A stretch of DNA of 64,000 nucleotides from CAG-791 sp003447895 (GTDB lineage Bacteria > Bacillota > Clostridia > Lachnospirales > Lachnospiraceae): the NCBI GenBank assembly GCA_946620035.1, contig CAMOMX010000001.1:5496-69495 (forward strand). The letters are read 5' to 3'. A program made the position numbers and the translations under genes. The stretch's first letter is position 1; each line of letters starts with the position of its first letter. The notes beneath the pieces were generated by a model. The model saw only the letters and a list, made by a program, of their open reading frames with translations, was not told where the DNA came from and made no database searches. Shown in pieces: positions 35,063 through 43,581 of this stretch.

Positions 35063-36514
35063 TCAGTTCCTCTTTCTGGAACCGAGAATCTGTGTCACCA
35101 TCATGAGCACCAGGATCAGCAGCAGGATGAGGGACAGGGGATGTGTGAAGATATCTTTGAACATTCCGCCGACGCTTCCCGCCGAGATAATAGCTCTCCG
35201 AAGGTTAACTTCGATCGTAGGTCCGAGGATCAGTCCGAGGACCATAGGCGCCACCGGGACGCCGTAAAACTTCATAAAGTATCCGATCACGCCTGCAAGA
35301 AGCGTCCAGACGATATCCAGGGGCATGTTGTTGATCGAATAGCTGCCGATCACCGAAATGACGATGATCAGAGGAAGCAGAATGTTTCTCGGGATCTCAA
35401 CCAGCTTGGCAAAGATGCGGATTCCCATCATACCGAAGATCAGAAGGAAAATATTTCCGATCACGGACAGCCACACCAGATTGGTGAACAGTTCAGGCTG
35501 TGCGGACATCAGCATGGAGCCGGCGCGGATTCCGTGGATCGACAGCGCACCGATGAAAATAGCGGTTACAGAGTCGCCGGGAATACCGAGCGTCAGCATA
35601 GGGATCAGCGCTCCGCCGATTGCCGCGTTATTGGCCGACTCGGGGGCCACGACACCTTCGAGTGCACCCTCTCCGAAAGGAACCTCGGGATTCTTGACAA
35701 CCCTCTTCGTGGCATCATAGGCAAGCAGGGCCGCAATATCGCCGCCTGCACCGGGCAGTGCTCCGACGATGGTTCCCAGAACACCGCTGAAAGCCGCGAT
35801 AGGAAGCATCTTAGCCAGTCTGTCCATAGGCGGGCGGATGGAGTTGACTTCCTGCTTGACGATCGGCATATTTCTGTGAATGATCTGGTGAAGAGATTCA
35901 CCGACACCGAACAGACCGATCATGACAGGGATATAGCTGATTCCGGCGCGCATATCGACGCTTCCGAATGTAAATCTTCCCACACCGGTGATCGGGTCCA
36001 TACCTACGACGCCGAGCATCAGGCCGGCTGTCGCCGCGAACAGGCCCTTGAGCATGCTCTTTCCGCTGATACTGCCGACGAGCATAAGTCCCATCAGGGT
36101 AAGAAGCATATAGTCGCGGGGGCCGAAGGACAGAGCGATCTTAGCCACCTGAGGCGCTCCGAAGAACAGGAACGCGGAACCGATCAGGCCGCCGACAACG
36201 GATGTGATCGTACTGGTCGCGATTGCCTTTCCTGCCTCACCTTTCTTGGCGAGCGGATAGCCGTCGAATGTCGTTGCTACCGCCGCGGGTGCTCCGGGAA
36301 TATTGAGGAGGATCGCCGCACGGGATCCGCCGTAGACGCCGCCGATATAGACGCCCATCATGACTGCCAGCGCCGCCTCGGTGCTCCAAGAATAGGTCAT
36401 GGCGATCAGAAGGGAGGTCGCCATCGTAACGCTGAGTCCGGGAATCGCGCCGACATAAATACCGACGAAGCATCCCAGCGCGCAGAATAAGATCTGAGTT
36501 ACCATTGCTGACAT
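35063..36514 (-). CDS. tctA: Tripartite tricarboxylate transporter large permease TctA
   Basis: The 483-residue large membrane subunit of a TTT carrier, with about 12 hydrophobic helices. Recognisable family parts are GAIPGLSVTMATSLLIA near the N-terminus and, after an internal repeat, GALPGAGGDIAALLAYDATK and GALIPMLTLGIPGDSVTA. The TTT systems import citrate, tartrate, aromatic dicarboxylates and similar acids using a sodium or proton gradient. It lies 16 bases after tctB, in the order tctC-tctB-tctA. The substrate is not predictable from TctA; the neighbouring CoA genes suggest a carboxylic acid. Confidence 0.93.
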   Translation of the reverse strand: MSAMVTQILFCALGCFVGIYVGAIPGLSVTMATSLLIAMTYSWSTEAALAVMMGVYIGGVYGGSRAAILLNIPGAPAAVATTFDGYPLAKKGEAGKAIATSTITSVVGGLIGSAFLFFGAPQVAKIALSFGPRDYMLLTLMGLMLVGSISGKSMLKGLFAATAGLMLGVVGMDPITGVGRFTFGSVDMRAGISYIPVMIGLFGVGESLHQIIHRNMPIVKQEVNSIRPPMDRLAKMLPIAAFSGVLGTIVGALPGAGGDIAALLAYDATKRVVKNPEVPFGEGALEGVVAPESANNAAIGGALIPMLTLGIPGDSVTAIFIGALSIHGIRAGSMLMSAQPELFTNLVWLSVIGNIFLLIFGMMGIRIFAKLVEIPRNILLPLIIVISVIGSYSINNMPLDIVWTLLAGVIGYFMKFYGVPVAPMVLGLILGPTIEVNLRRAIISAGSVGGMFKDIFTHPLSLILLLILVLMMVTQILGSRKRN

Positions 36515-36530
36515 AGCTTAACCTCCTTCC

Positions 36531-36974
36531 TTACGGCAAGATCACACTGAAGCCGTATTTGAACACCAATACGATCATCATTGTGGCGATAAATCCGACC
36601 AGCAGACTTGTCTTCCAGTCCCTGCCGCTCAGATATAAGATGGCGAGTGTCGTAAATACAAGTGTTGCAATAATATAGTGCACAAGGAAGATCAGCACGA
36701 TATAGAGGACCAGAAGTCCGATCATGACGACTACGTCCTTATCGAATACAGAATCTCCTTCCTCTGCTTTCTGCCCGTTCTTTTTCCTTTCCGCGTTGGA
36801 TTTAAGGAAATTCGCCGCCGCCAGGATCAGGCTGATGATGGAAACGACGACCGGATAAAAGCCCTCCGAAGAGGCAGTCATCTGGCCAAAAGGTGTGATC
36901 TGGCAGGCCAGGATCACAAAGATGACAGCGAGAACGACCAAAATGATATCAAATACTTTTGCGCCCTTTTTCAT
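36531..36974 (-). CDS. tctB: Tripartite tricarboxylate transporter small permease TctB
   Basis: 147 residues with four hydrophobic helices (beginning VFDIILVVLAVIFVILA, then YPVVVSIISLILAAANFL, and two near the C-terminus), the normal form of TctB. A charged linker (KSNAERKKNGQKAEEGDS) separates helices two and three. Position between tctC and tctA, spaced 12 and 16 bases, makes the assignment firm although TctB sequences vary widely. Confidence 0.88.
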   Translation of the reverse strand: MKKGAKVFDIILVVLAVIFVILACQITPFGQMTASSEGFYPVVVSIISLILAAANFLKSNAERKKNGQKAEEGDSVFDKDVVVMIGLLVLYIVLIFLVHYIIATLVFTTLAILYLSGRDWKTSLLVGFIATMMIVLVFKYGFSVILP

Positions 36975-36986
36975 CTGTCTGCCTCC

Positions 36987-38027
36987 TTATTCAAAGTCCT
37001 CAATCCTGGGAATGCCAAAGTTTTCAGGAGAGATGTTGGTTGCTCCGGAATCGTATAAGAGCCAGGTCGTAACGGACTGCCAGCGCTTGATAAACGTCTC
37101 CGCCTCTTCCCCGCTGATGCCCAGCGGAATGATATAGTTATCGGCAAGGTACTTTTGGAAATCTTCCGTGTTATAGCCGTCCAGGAATGCCTTGGTCAGA
37201 ATTGCCTTCCTCTCATCGTCTACATCTTTTCTGCAGTAAACGCCGGTAAATGCGCCCCAGGGGAAGTACTTTTCATACTCCGGATACACCTCGGAGATCG
37301 TCTCCACTTCCGGGATTGCTTCCATTCTCTCATTGTTGAGGACCGTAAGGATACGAAGATCACCGGTCTTGTACAGATCCGCAGCTGTCGAAAAGTTGAC
37401 GATCGACAGGTCTACGTGGCCGCCCAGAAGCGCGCTGATGATCGAGGAGTCGCCATCGAAAGGCACCTGGTTAAACTCCACCTCACTGGTGCTCTGAAGC
37501 ATGCAGGAGACGTTGTACGGAAGTCCGCCGACGCCCGAAATGCCAAGGCTGATCTTGCCGGGGTTTGCTTTCGCGTCTTCAATGACATCTTTGATAGACT
37601 GATATTTGGATCCCGGAGGCACGATCACGACCGGAACCTGGCTTCCGAAAAGAAGCACCGGATAAAACTCCTCATAATCTACATTGGAGATATCCATGAC
37701 GTGATAAAGCGTCGGGTTCTCTGCGTTAAACAGAAGGGAATAACCGTCTGCAGGGAGCCTGGATACAAACTCCGTTGCGATCGCACCGGTCGCACCGGTC
37801 TTGTTCTGCATTACGATGTTGGTCCCGAGAAACTTCTGAGCCTGAACAGAGATACCTCTGGAGGTAGTGTCCGTCGCTCCGCCGGCCGCCCACGCAATGT
37901 ATCCGTTGATATCGTTGTCCGGATAATCCGCAGTCAGGCCGCGCACATATTGATAGATCTCATTGCCGGCCACAAGTATACTCACAGCCAGCAATATGCC
38001 GACTATGATCTTATTACGTTTACTCAT
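36987..38027 (-). CDS. tctC: Tripartite tricarboxylate transporter substrate-binding protein TctC
   Basis: The extracytoplasmic receptor of the TTT carrier. ATG 38027 follows AAAGGGGG. The N-terminal hydrophobic stretch (IIVGILLAVSILVAG) acts as a signal or anchor; there is no lipobox cysteine. WAAGGATDTTSRGISVQAQKFLG is the ligand pocket region (two segments WAAGGATDTTSRG and QNKTGATGAIATEFV), with the typical TTT motif of a carboxylate-binding receptor. The length of 346 residues is slightly above the norm. It leads the operon, behind a region with two similar palindromes that might be regulator sites. Confidence 0.92.
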   Translation of the reverse strand: MSKRNKIIVGILLAVSILVAGNEIYQYVRGLTADYPDNDINGYIAWAAGGATDTTSRGISVQAQKFLGTNIVMQNKTGATGAIATEFVSRLPADGYSLLFNAENPTLYHVMDISNVDYEEFYPVLLFGSQVPVVIVPPGSKYQSIKDVIEDAKANPGKISLGISGVGGLPYNVSCMLQSTSEVEFNQVPFDGDSSIISALLGGHVDLSIVNFSTAADLYKTGDLRILTVLNNERMEAIPEVETISEVYPEYEKYFPWGAFTGVYCRKDVDDERKAILTKAFLDGYNTEDFQKYLADNYIIPLGISGEEAETFIKRWQSVTTWLLYDSGATNISPENFGIPRIEDFE

Positions 38028-38047
38028 GTCTTTTCCCCCTTTATAAC

Positions 38048-38060
38048 TTACATCATGTAA
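38048..38060. repeat. Palindrome TTACAT-C-ATGTAA in the tctC leader
   Basis: Perfect 6-base arms around one base, 20 bases before the tctC start. A second related dyad lies 50 bases further upstream. Confidence 0.45.
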
Positions 38061-38097
38061 TATCATTTGATGCTATTAATAACAATATATCACAAAT

Positions 38098-38110
38098 TAC
38101 ATATTATGTA
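38098..38110. repeat. Palindrome TACATA-T-TATGTA upstream of tctC
   Basis: A 13-base dyad whose core ACAT...ATGT matches the palindrome at 38048-38060. The centres are 50 bases apart, about five helical turns, as expected for a looping or paired regulator site. Confidence 0.45.
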
Positions 38111-38174
38111 TAGAAAGTATAGGGCTATTTTTGTATATTTCCCACAATTTATTGGAATCATCTATGTTTTAAAA

Positions 38175-38217
38175 CAAAAAAACATCCGAAGCCAGCTCTG
38201 AACGAGTGGCTCCGGAT
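38175..38217 (-). terminator. Terminator after the MFS carrier gene
   Basis: On the minus strand ATCCGGAGCCA pairs with TGGCTTCGGAT (one mismatch) and is followed by GTTTTTTTG. It separates the MFS gene from the tct operon. Confidence 0.8.
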
Positions 38218-38251
38218 ATAATTGTGGCTCATTAAAAGATTGACTTAGCAA

Positions 38252-39532
38252 TTACTCGTCTGCGCCCTTCTTGGACCATACGCTTACGCCGAACCACTTC
38301 TGATAGTTCATTGCAAGGAAGATCATGAACAGGAGACCGATCACTGCAAGTACAAGGTTGACTGTCATCTCATTGATGACCGCCTGTGCCTCGTTGCCGC
38401 CTGCCATGTTGTAGAAGATCTTAGCAAGCTGAGGCATGATGTAGGAAGCAGCACCCATGAAGGTATAGTAAATACCAAGGTTTCTGCCCTTTGCACCGGG
38501 ATGGAATTCCTGCATCAGAGCAACACCGCACTGAAGAGCGCCGCCTGCTGCGAAGAAACCGATCGCGAATGCACCGATCTGAACCATAACGGGAGAACGA
38601 AGCAGAACGACCAGAGCGTAAGCTACAACAGATCCTGCAAGGTCGATCAGGAGGATCTTCAGGGTTCTCCAACGGAGAGCTGCCATGAATACGCCCCAGA
38701 TAATGACCGCTGCGAAGGAACCGATGGTGTAGATGGAGTTCAGACTTGCCGCCCACATCTCATCCTGTCCCAGAACAGCCATACCGAAGGATTTCAGGTA
38801 CTGCTGTGCGGAATACATTGTAGCCATTGCGATGAAGCCGTAAATAGCGCAGCCTGCGATAACAAAGCCGGGAATAGGGCTCTTAATGCGGGCTTTACCC
38901 TTTTCAGCATCTTCGTCAACGAGCTTGGCATTGGGATCTGCCTGCTTGTTGTCCTTGAGTTCCTTGAGCTCTTCGTCATAGGAATAAGGAGCGATCAGAG
39001 CAACAACGAGAACTACGACAGACATGATGATCGGAAGGATGATAAGAGCTTTCCAGTTGCCGCTCTGGGACATGGATGCCACGAGAAGCGGATAGATCGT
39101 ACCGGAAATGGAGATAACACCCTTGATCAGGATAACAGCAGTACCGGGAGCCTTTGTCCAGGACTCCTGCGCTACAGCGTAGCAAGCGCCGTCGAAGAAT
39201 GACGTAGCAACACCGGCCATGAAAGCTGCAACGGATGCAACTGCAGGGCTGTGGGTTGTAAGAAGAAGGCCGAAGAAAGCGACATACATGATCGCGCCGA
39301 TGACGATCATGATCTTACGGCCGATCTTATCGGAAATCTCACCGCAGATCCATACGGATACGAATTTACCAAGACCTGTCCAAGCGATAACACCAGAGAT
39401 ACCGCCGGCATCAACGCCCCACTGCTGCTGGAAATTAGCAGAGTTCTGAGAAATAACGATAGCCTGAATTCCGTGTGTGAGGTATGCCAGATACACGGAA
39501 ACCAGAGCCCAAATATACTTTTTGTCTCTCAT
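38252..39532 (-). CDS. MFS transporter of the oxalate/formate antiporter (OFA) type
   Basis: 426 residues with 12 hydrophobic helices. The N-terminus YIWALVSVYLAYLTHGIQAI and the loop GEISDKIGRKIMIVIG, the family A-loop between helices two and three, are typical of MFS carriers. The central cytosolic loop is charged (DEELKELKDNKQADPNAKL). The overall pattern resembles OFA members, which exchange monocarboxylates. It is directly downstream of the CoA-transferase gene, with which it probably forms a unit ending at a terminator, so it likely imports the acid or exports the product of this pathway. Family assignment within MFS is moderate. Confidence 0.82.
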   Translation of the reverse strand: MRDKKYIWALVSVYLAYLTHGIQAIVISQNSANFQQQWGVDAGGISGVIAWTGLGKFVSVWICGEISDKIGRKIMIVIGAIMYVAFFGLLLTTHSPAVASVAAFMAGVATSFFDGACYAVAQESWTKAPGTAVILIKGVISISGTIYPLLVASMSQSGNWKALIILPIIMSVVVLVVALIAPYSYDEELKELKDNKQADPNAKLVDEDAEKGKARIKSPIPGFVIAGCAIYGFIAMATMYSAQQYLKSFGMAVLGQDEMWAASLNSIYTIGSFAAVIIWGVFMAALRWRTLKILLIDLAGSVVAYALVVLLRSPVMVQIGAFAIGFFAAGGALQCGVALMQEFHPGAKGRNLGIYYTFMGAASYIMPQLAKIFYNMAGGNEAQAVINEMTVNLVLAVIGLLFMIFLAMNYQKWFGVSVWSKKGADE

Positions 39533-39683
39533 GTTTTTCCCCTTTTCAAATTACATTTTTTATCGTAGGCGGATATGCGCAAGCCACATACACAGATCCG
39601 CCACAGTTCAAACTGCCTGTTCGGCAGCTGAGCTCAAACATTCAAGGCCCGCAGTGCGGGCCGCTGCACCAGGGTACAGTCCA

Positions 39684-40907
39684 TTATTTGCGAAGAGCAG
39701 TCTTTCCGACTACTGCTCCTTCCGCCAGATACTCTTCTACCTGAGCATCTGTGTAGCCGAGTTCCTTCATGACTTCGATCGTGTCGGAGCCCTGCGCGCG
39801 CGTGACAACATAGCTGGGATCCGCATTGGATGCGAACTTAACAGGTGCTGTCGCAATGTTGCGCTTTCCGGAGGGGCAGTCGAGCTTGGTCATGATCTGG
39901 TTTGCCCAGACCTGCTCGTCTTCGTACATGTCAACAGGCTCGTAGCAGCCCTCGCAAGGGATATCGTTGCTCTTAAATATATCAAGAATTTCTTTTCTTG
40001 TAAACTTCCTGATCGCTGCATCGAGGATGTCAACCACTTCGCTGTTTTTGTGTGTCTCATTGAGGCGGTCGCAGTTGTTGTATCTCTCATCGCCAACAAG
40101 GTCCTCGCGGCCGACAAGGCGCATGATCTTATCATAAGTCCTGTCGTACTCAGGAGCGCATACTGCGATCAGCTTGTCATCTGCCGTTCTGAAAACATTG
40201 TTGGTAGGGCAGATTACTTCGCGGCGGTCCTTCGGATAGGAATTTCCGTACTGAGCGGAAACAACGCCTGTGCTCAGCATGAAGATCGCTGCATGATGCA
40301 GGGAAACAGTAACCTTGTCGCCCATGCCTGTGCGGTTCCTGTTGAACAGAGCAGCACAGATTCCGGAAGCGAGGCACATAGAAGCCTGGAAATCGCCGAA
40401 ACCATTAGTAGGGATCATAGGGTCGCTTCCCTTGTTAACTGTTGTTCCGAACACGCCGCCCCTTGCCATATAGCAGGTTACGTCGAAACCGGCTGTATCC
40501 TTTTCCGGACCGTTCTCGCCGTATCCGAGGATCTGAGCAAAGATGAGCTTAGGATATTTTGCCTTCAGAGTGTCATAATCATAGCCAAGCTTGACCAGCG
40601 CTTTGGTTCTTGTATTTGTAACAAAAACGTCAGCCTCAGCGAGGAGCTTATCCATGACTTCCTTGCCCTTTTCGCTCTTAAGGTTGATCGTTGTAAATCT
40701 CTTATTCATGTTGGACATATCGAATCCGAGATTCTCATCGTCCTCATATTTCATGCCGAAAACCGCGCCCTGCGTGCGTCCGGGATCGCCCTTGGGTGCT
40801 TCCACCTTGATGACATCCGCGCCCCATTCACCCAGCACTCTGCAGGTTGTGGGAGCTGCAAGGAATGTTGTGAGGTCCACGACTTTAACGCCTTCTAATG
40901 GTCTCAT
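39684..40907 (-). CDS. Class III CoA-transferase, CaiB/BaiF superfamily, FldA/HadA-like
   Basis: The protein would move CoA from an acyl-CoA to a free acid. ATG 40907 (MRPLEGVKVVDLTTF) has GAGGAG upstream and gives 407 residues. The family start, LGEWGADVIKVEAP, is followed by NTRTKALVKLGYDYDTLKAKYP and AQILGYGENGP. The catalytic aspartate is Asp172 in NGFGDFQAS, equivalent to the conserved Asp of formyl-CoA transferase. The segments TGMGDKVTVSL and LVGREDLVGDERYN resemble FldA, the cinnamoyl-CoA:phenyllactate CoA-transferase, and HadA. Neighbours are an acyl-CoA dehydrogenase upstream and the MFS carrier downstream. No 2-hydroxyacyl-CoA dehydratase is near, so the hydroxyacid role of FldA may not apply. 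Confidence 0.88.
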   Translation of the reverse strand: MRPLEGVKVVDLTTFLAAPTTCRVLGEWGADVIKVEAPKGDPGRTQGAVFGMKYEDDENLGFDMSNMNKRFTTINLKSEKGKEVMDKLLAEADVFVTNTRTKALVKLGYDYDTLKAKYPKLIFAQILGYGENGPEKDTAGFDVTCYMARGGVFGTTVNKGSDPMIPTNGFGDFQASMCLASGICAALFNRNRTGMGDKVTVSLHHAAIFMLSTGVVSAQYGNSYPKDRREVICPTNNVFRTADDKLIAVCAPEYDRTYDKIMRLVGREDLVGDERYNNCDRLNETHKNSEVVDILDAAIRKFTRKEILDIFKSNDIPCEGCYEPVDMYEDEQVWANQIMTKLDCPSGKRNIATAPVKFASNADPSYVVTRAQGSDTIEVMKELGYTDAQVEEYLAEGAVVGKTALRK

Positions 40908-41000
40908 TCTTTTCTCCTCAAAAAAATCGGATAAAGCCATAGGTCTTTCGACCTATGGCCAGTCCGAATATTCAAATACGTGTTGTCTTATTAAATAGAA

Positions 41001-42209
41001 TTAGTCAAGATAGGAAATTCTTCCGCCGCACTTGTCAAGACCACGGAATGCTGTAAGTCTCTGAACAGTACGAGGGCCTTCCTCAAGCCACATTGCGCGG
41101 CAGTCACGATACAGTCTCTCAACCGGGCCGTAATCCGAACCGTCAGGTCTGCGAACGCCGTTGTTGTCCTCGAAGTAGCCGATGCCGCCGAAGATCTCGA
41201 GCATAGCGTCGGAAACTTCACGAACTGTGTCGATGGAGAACAGTTTGCACATAGCAGCCTTCATGTCGATGTTGACGCCTGCATCATAATCCTTAGCGAA
41301 ATCCCAGATCATCAGACGAAGAGCGTTGATCTTTGTGCCCATGTCTGCGATATCCTGCTGGATCTTCTGTCTCTTGCAAAGAGGCTTGCCGAATGTCACA
41401 CGGTCGTGAGCTCTTCTGATGGTCATCTCGAGCATTCTCTGCGCCATACCAAGGTTGGAAACAGCGATGTGTGCACGGGAGACTGCCAGAGAGTGCATAG
41501 CAACCTCAAGACCCTGGCCTTCCTTACCAAGCATGTATTTCTTGTGGACTCTCATGTTTGTGAACTTCAGATCTGCGTGGCCTGCGCCGCGGCAGCCCAT
41601 CATGTGGGACATAGGGATGATCTCGAATCCGGGAGTCTTAACGTCTACGAAGAAAGCAGACAGGGACTCATCCTTATCGGATGTGGGATCAGTCTTCACG
41701 ATGAGGTATGTGAAATCGGAGCAGTCAGTGTGGGAGATGAGGGTCTTCTCACCATTGATGATGTAGTAATCGGGATCCTCGGGATCCTTGATCGCCAGAG
41801 TGTGAAGGTCAGCGCCTGTGCCGCCGGTTCTCTCTGTCAGAGCGAAGTTAACATAGATGGTCTTGTCCTGGAACTTGTCCATGTACTGAGCCTTGAGCTC
41901 TTCGCTTCCGAAGTCGTCCAGAATTCTCCAGTCAAGGTCTGCTGCATGATGAAGGTGCATACGCATTCCGCCCGGTCCACGGGAGAACTCTTCCTGAACC
42001 ATCAGGATCTGCTTCTCGGAGAGGCCGAATCCGCCGTACTTCTCGGGAAGAGCGAAACGATACAGATCGTTCTTGATTGCAGTCTCATAGAACTCCGGAG
42101 GGAATGTGTTGGTAACTTCGATTTCCTTCTGCATCTCGTCGAACGTGCCTTCTGCAAGTTCACGAATCTGAAGCAGATAATCCTTGAACTGCTGTTCAGT
42201 CAATTTCAT
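41001..42209 (-). CDS. Acyl-CoA dehydrogenase family protein (first of two)
   Basis: A 402-residue FAD protein with the three domains of the family: N-terminal helices, a middle beta domain with FALTERTGGTGADLHTLA (FALTERTGG and GADLHTLA), and a C-terminal helical domain with RVTFGKPLCKRQ. The catalytic base is likely Glu377 in EEGPRTVQR, where the common EGTSQIQR is altered. It is divergent from the LysR gene and leads the run with the CoA-transferase (93 bases) and MFS carrier. Members oxidise saturated acyl-CoA or, in anaerobes, reduce enoyl-CoA using ETF. Some act on trimethylammonium acyl-CoA. The atypical C-terminal motif hints at an unusual substrate. Confidence 0.88.
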   Translation of the reverse strand: MKLTEQQFKDYLLQIRELAEGTFDEMQKEIEVTNTFPPEFYETAIKNDLYRFALPEKYGGFGLSEKQILMVQEEFSRGPGGMRMHLHHAADLDWRILDDFGSEELKAQYMDKFQDKTIYVNFALTERTGGTGADLHTLAIKDPEDPDYYIINGEKTLISHTDCSDFTYLIVKTDPTSDKDESLSAFFVDVKTPGFEIIPMSHMMGCRGAGHADLKFTNMRVHKKYMLGKEGQGLEVAMHSLAVSRAHIAVSNLGMAQRMLEMTIRRAHDRVTFGKPLCKRQKIQQDIADMGTKINALRLMIWDFAKDYDAGVNIDMKAAMCKLFSIDTVREVSDAMLEIFGGIGYFEDNNGVRRPDGSDYGPVERLYRDCRAMWLEEGPRTVQRLTAFRGLDKCGGRISYLD

Positions 42210-42289
42210 AATAGTGTCCTCCTTTTATGGGTTAGGTTAGATGTATTAAAACACAAGCTCGACAAGGGTTAACCCCTTCGTCTGTTAAT

Positions 42290-42319
42290 ATTTTATTGAA
42301 TTTAAGCATTTGCGTCCAA
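42290..42319 (-). promoter_or_regulatory. Predicted promoter of the acyl-CoA dehydrogenase/CoA-transferase/MFS unit
   Basis: On the minus strand TTGGAC (42314-42319) and TAAAAT (42290-42295) have an 18-base spacer, about 80 bases before the start codon. Confidence 0.45.
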
Positions 42320-42495
42320 TCGTAAGTTTAATCAAATATATGCTGAAACAATAGGTAATAGCTATAATTAGACAATTAATTGCTGATCCTGCCGATTGTT
42401 TTGTTCATTATTTACAACAAAAAGAAGGCCTGTTTCAAAAACGGCAGTTATTCGCAGAAATAATTAACAATTTCGTCGGTTTTTTCAGGCTTGCG

Positions 42496-42555
42496 GAATA
42501 CATCGGCGTTTTCAAATAAATCTGCGTTTGACTTATAGGAACGGACGATGTATTC
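42496..42555. repeat. Widely spaced inverted repeat GAATACAT...ATGTATTC at the LysR promoter
   Basis: Eight-base perfect arms with centres 52 bases apart. The right arm overlaps the -10 of the LysR promoter, which fits autoregulation. Confidence 0.4.
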
Positions 42556-42556
42556 T
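42528..42556 (+). promoter_or_regulatory. Predicted promoter of the LysR gene
   Basis: TTGACT (42528-42533) and TATTCT (42551-42556) are 17 bases apart. Confidence 0.6.
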
Positions 42557-42599
42557 TTTAAGTAAAGTATTCAAATTTACACAGCGGATGGTACAGAAC

Positions 42600-43487
42600 A
42601 TGAATCTTTCTCAGCTTTATTATTTCAAAAGACTCGCCGAACTGCAGCATTATACACAGGCAGCGCTGGAACTGAACATCACACAGCCCAGCCTGAGCGG
42701 CGCGATCCATTCTCTCGAAGAAGAGCTGGGCGTGGACCTGTTTAAGAAAAAAGGGCGGAACATCATCCTCACCGATAACGGCAAAGAGTTTTATATTTAT
42801 GTCTCCAACGCCCTTCGTGAACTTGACAAGGGTAAGGATATCATGCAGGAGCGGGCCAACAAGCTCATGGGAAAGATCGAACTTGGATCGATCAACGCGC
42901 TCTTGAGTGAATTTCTTCCCAATGCCATGAAAAAGTTCCGGAACCAGGCGGGAGAAAAAGTCACGGTTGTGGAACACAACAGACAGACACACGAGATTTT
43001 GGAAAGTATTCAGAGCGGAAAATGGGAAATCGGCTTTTGCAGCTACGACGAGGGATTTCCGGACCTCAAATTTGTTCCGGTCCTGAAGCAGTATTTCTGC
43101 ATCGCCTGCACCCGGGACCATCCTCTTAGCAGCAGAAAAAAGGTATCCATCCGGGAACTGGAAGAATATGACATATTCAGCTACCGCCTGGATATGCCGG
43201 TCGGCAGAGAGGTCAGGAACCTGTTAAAGGACAGAGATATCACCATAGATTATAATTACAGTTCCGAGGAAGCCCTGGTCGGCGTCTTGAAATCTACCGG
43301 CCGCCCGGCCCTGTTGCTGAATGCACCGTTTGTGACCAACGACTCCCATGTGCATTTGATCGAATTGGAAGATATTCCCAACAATTATCATCTCGTCTAC
43401 ATGGTATACAACAAAAAAATACAGAGAGCACATGTGGTGGACAGTTTTATCAAATTCATAGAATCCGAATATAAACCGGACATTTAA
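42600..43487 (+). CDS. LysR family transcriptional regulator
   Basis: 295 residues from ATG 42600 (MNLSQLYYFKRLAEL), the standard LysR start; an open extension of 24 codons has no family match. The winged helix-turn-helix YTQAALELNITQPSLSGAIH is at about residues 18-37. The effector-binding domain starts near KIELGSINALLSEF. It is the only regulator in the CoA cluster, transcribed divergently from the first dehydrogenase, so it most likely activates that unit upon sensing the substrate or a CoA derivative. It ends at a strong terminator facing the small cysteine-rich gene. Confidence 0.92.
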   Translation: MNLSQLYYFKRLAELQHYTQAALELNITQPSLSGAIHSLEEELGVDLFKKKGRNIILTDNGKEFYIYVSNALRELDKGKDIMQERANKLMGKIELGSINALLSEFLPNAMKKFRNQAGEKVTVVEHNRQTHEILESIQSGKWEIGFCSYDEGFPDLKFVPVLKQYFCIACTRDHPLSSRKKVSIRELEEYDIFSYRLDMPVGREVRNLLKDRDITIDYNYSSEEALVGVLKSTGRPALLLNAPFVTNDSHVHLIELEDIPNNYHLVYMVYNKKIQRAHVVDSFIKFIESEYKPDI

Positions 43488-43493
43488 ACGGTC

Positions 43494-43562
43494 AGCGCCG
43501 GCTCCGCAGAAACTTTTCGGTAAACAGTTTTACCCCAAAGTCCTGCGGAGCCGGCGCTTTTC
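43494..43562 (+). terminator. Terminator after the LysR gene
   Basis: A perfect 16-base stem starts AGCGCCGGCTCCGCAG and is followed by TTTCATCC. The loop is 33 bases. The stem might also slow transcripts arriving on the minus strand, but no T run is present there. Confidence 0.75.
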
Positions 43563-43581
43563 ATCCGGATATCCTTTACCT

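Larger units (their letters stand above)
42210..42599. other. Divergent regulatory region between the acyl-CoA dehydrogenase and LysR genes
   Basis: 390 bases without a gene. It is AT-rich and contains predicted promoters in both directions (42290-42319 minus, 42528-42556 plus). GGGTTAACCC near 42266 is a 10-base palindrome. GAATACAT (42496-42503) and ATGTATTC (42548-42555) form an inverted repeat around the LysR promoter. LysR proteins bind T-N11-A type dyads in such regions, so this is the likely control point of the cluster. Confidence 0.6.

Noticed and set aside
40330..40430. Apparent loss of the catalytic aspartate in the class III CoA-transferase (TVSLHHAA segment)
   Set aside because: The catalytic residue of this family lies in the GD..AG/AS motif, and Asp172 in NGFGDFQAS is present; the TVSL segment resembles that of FldA.
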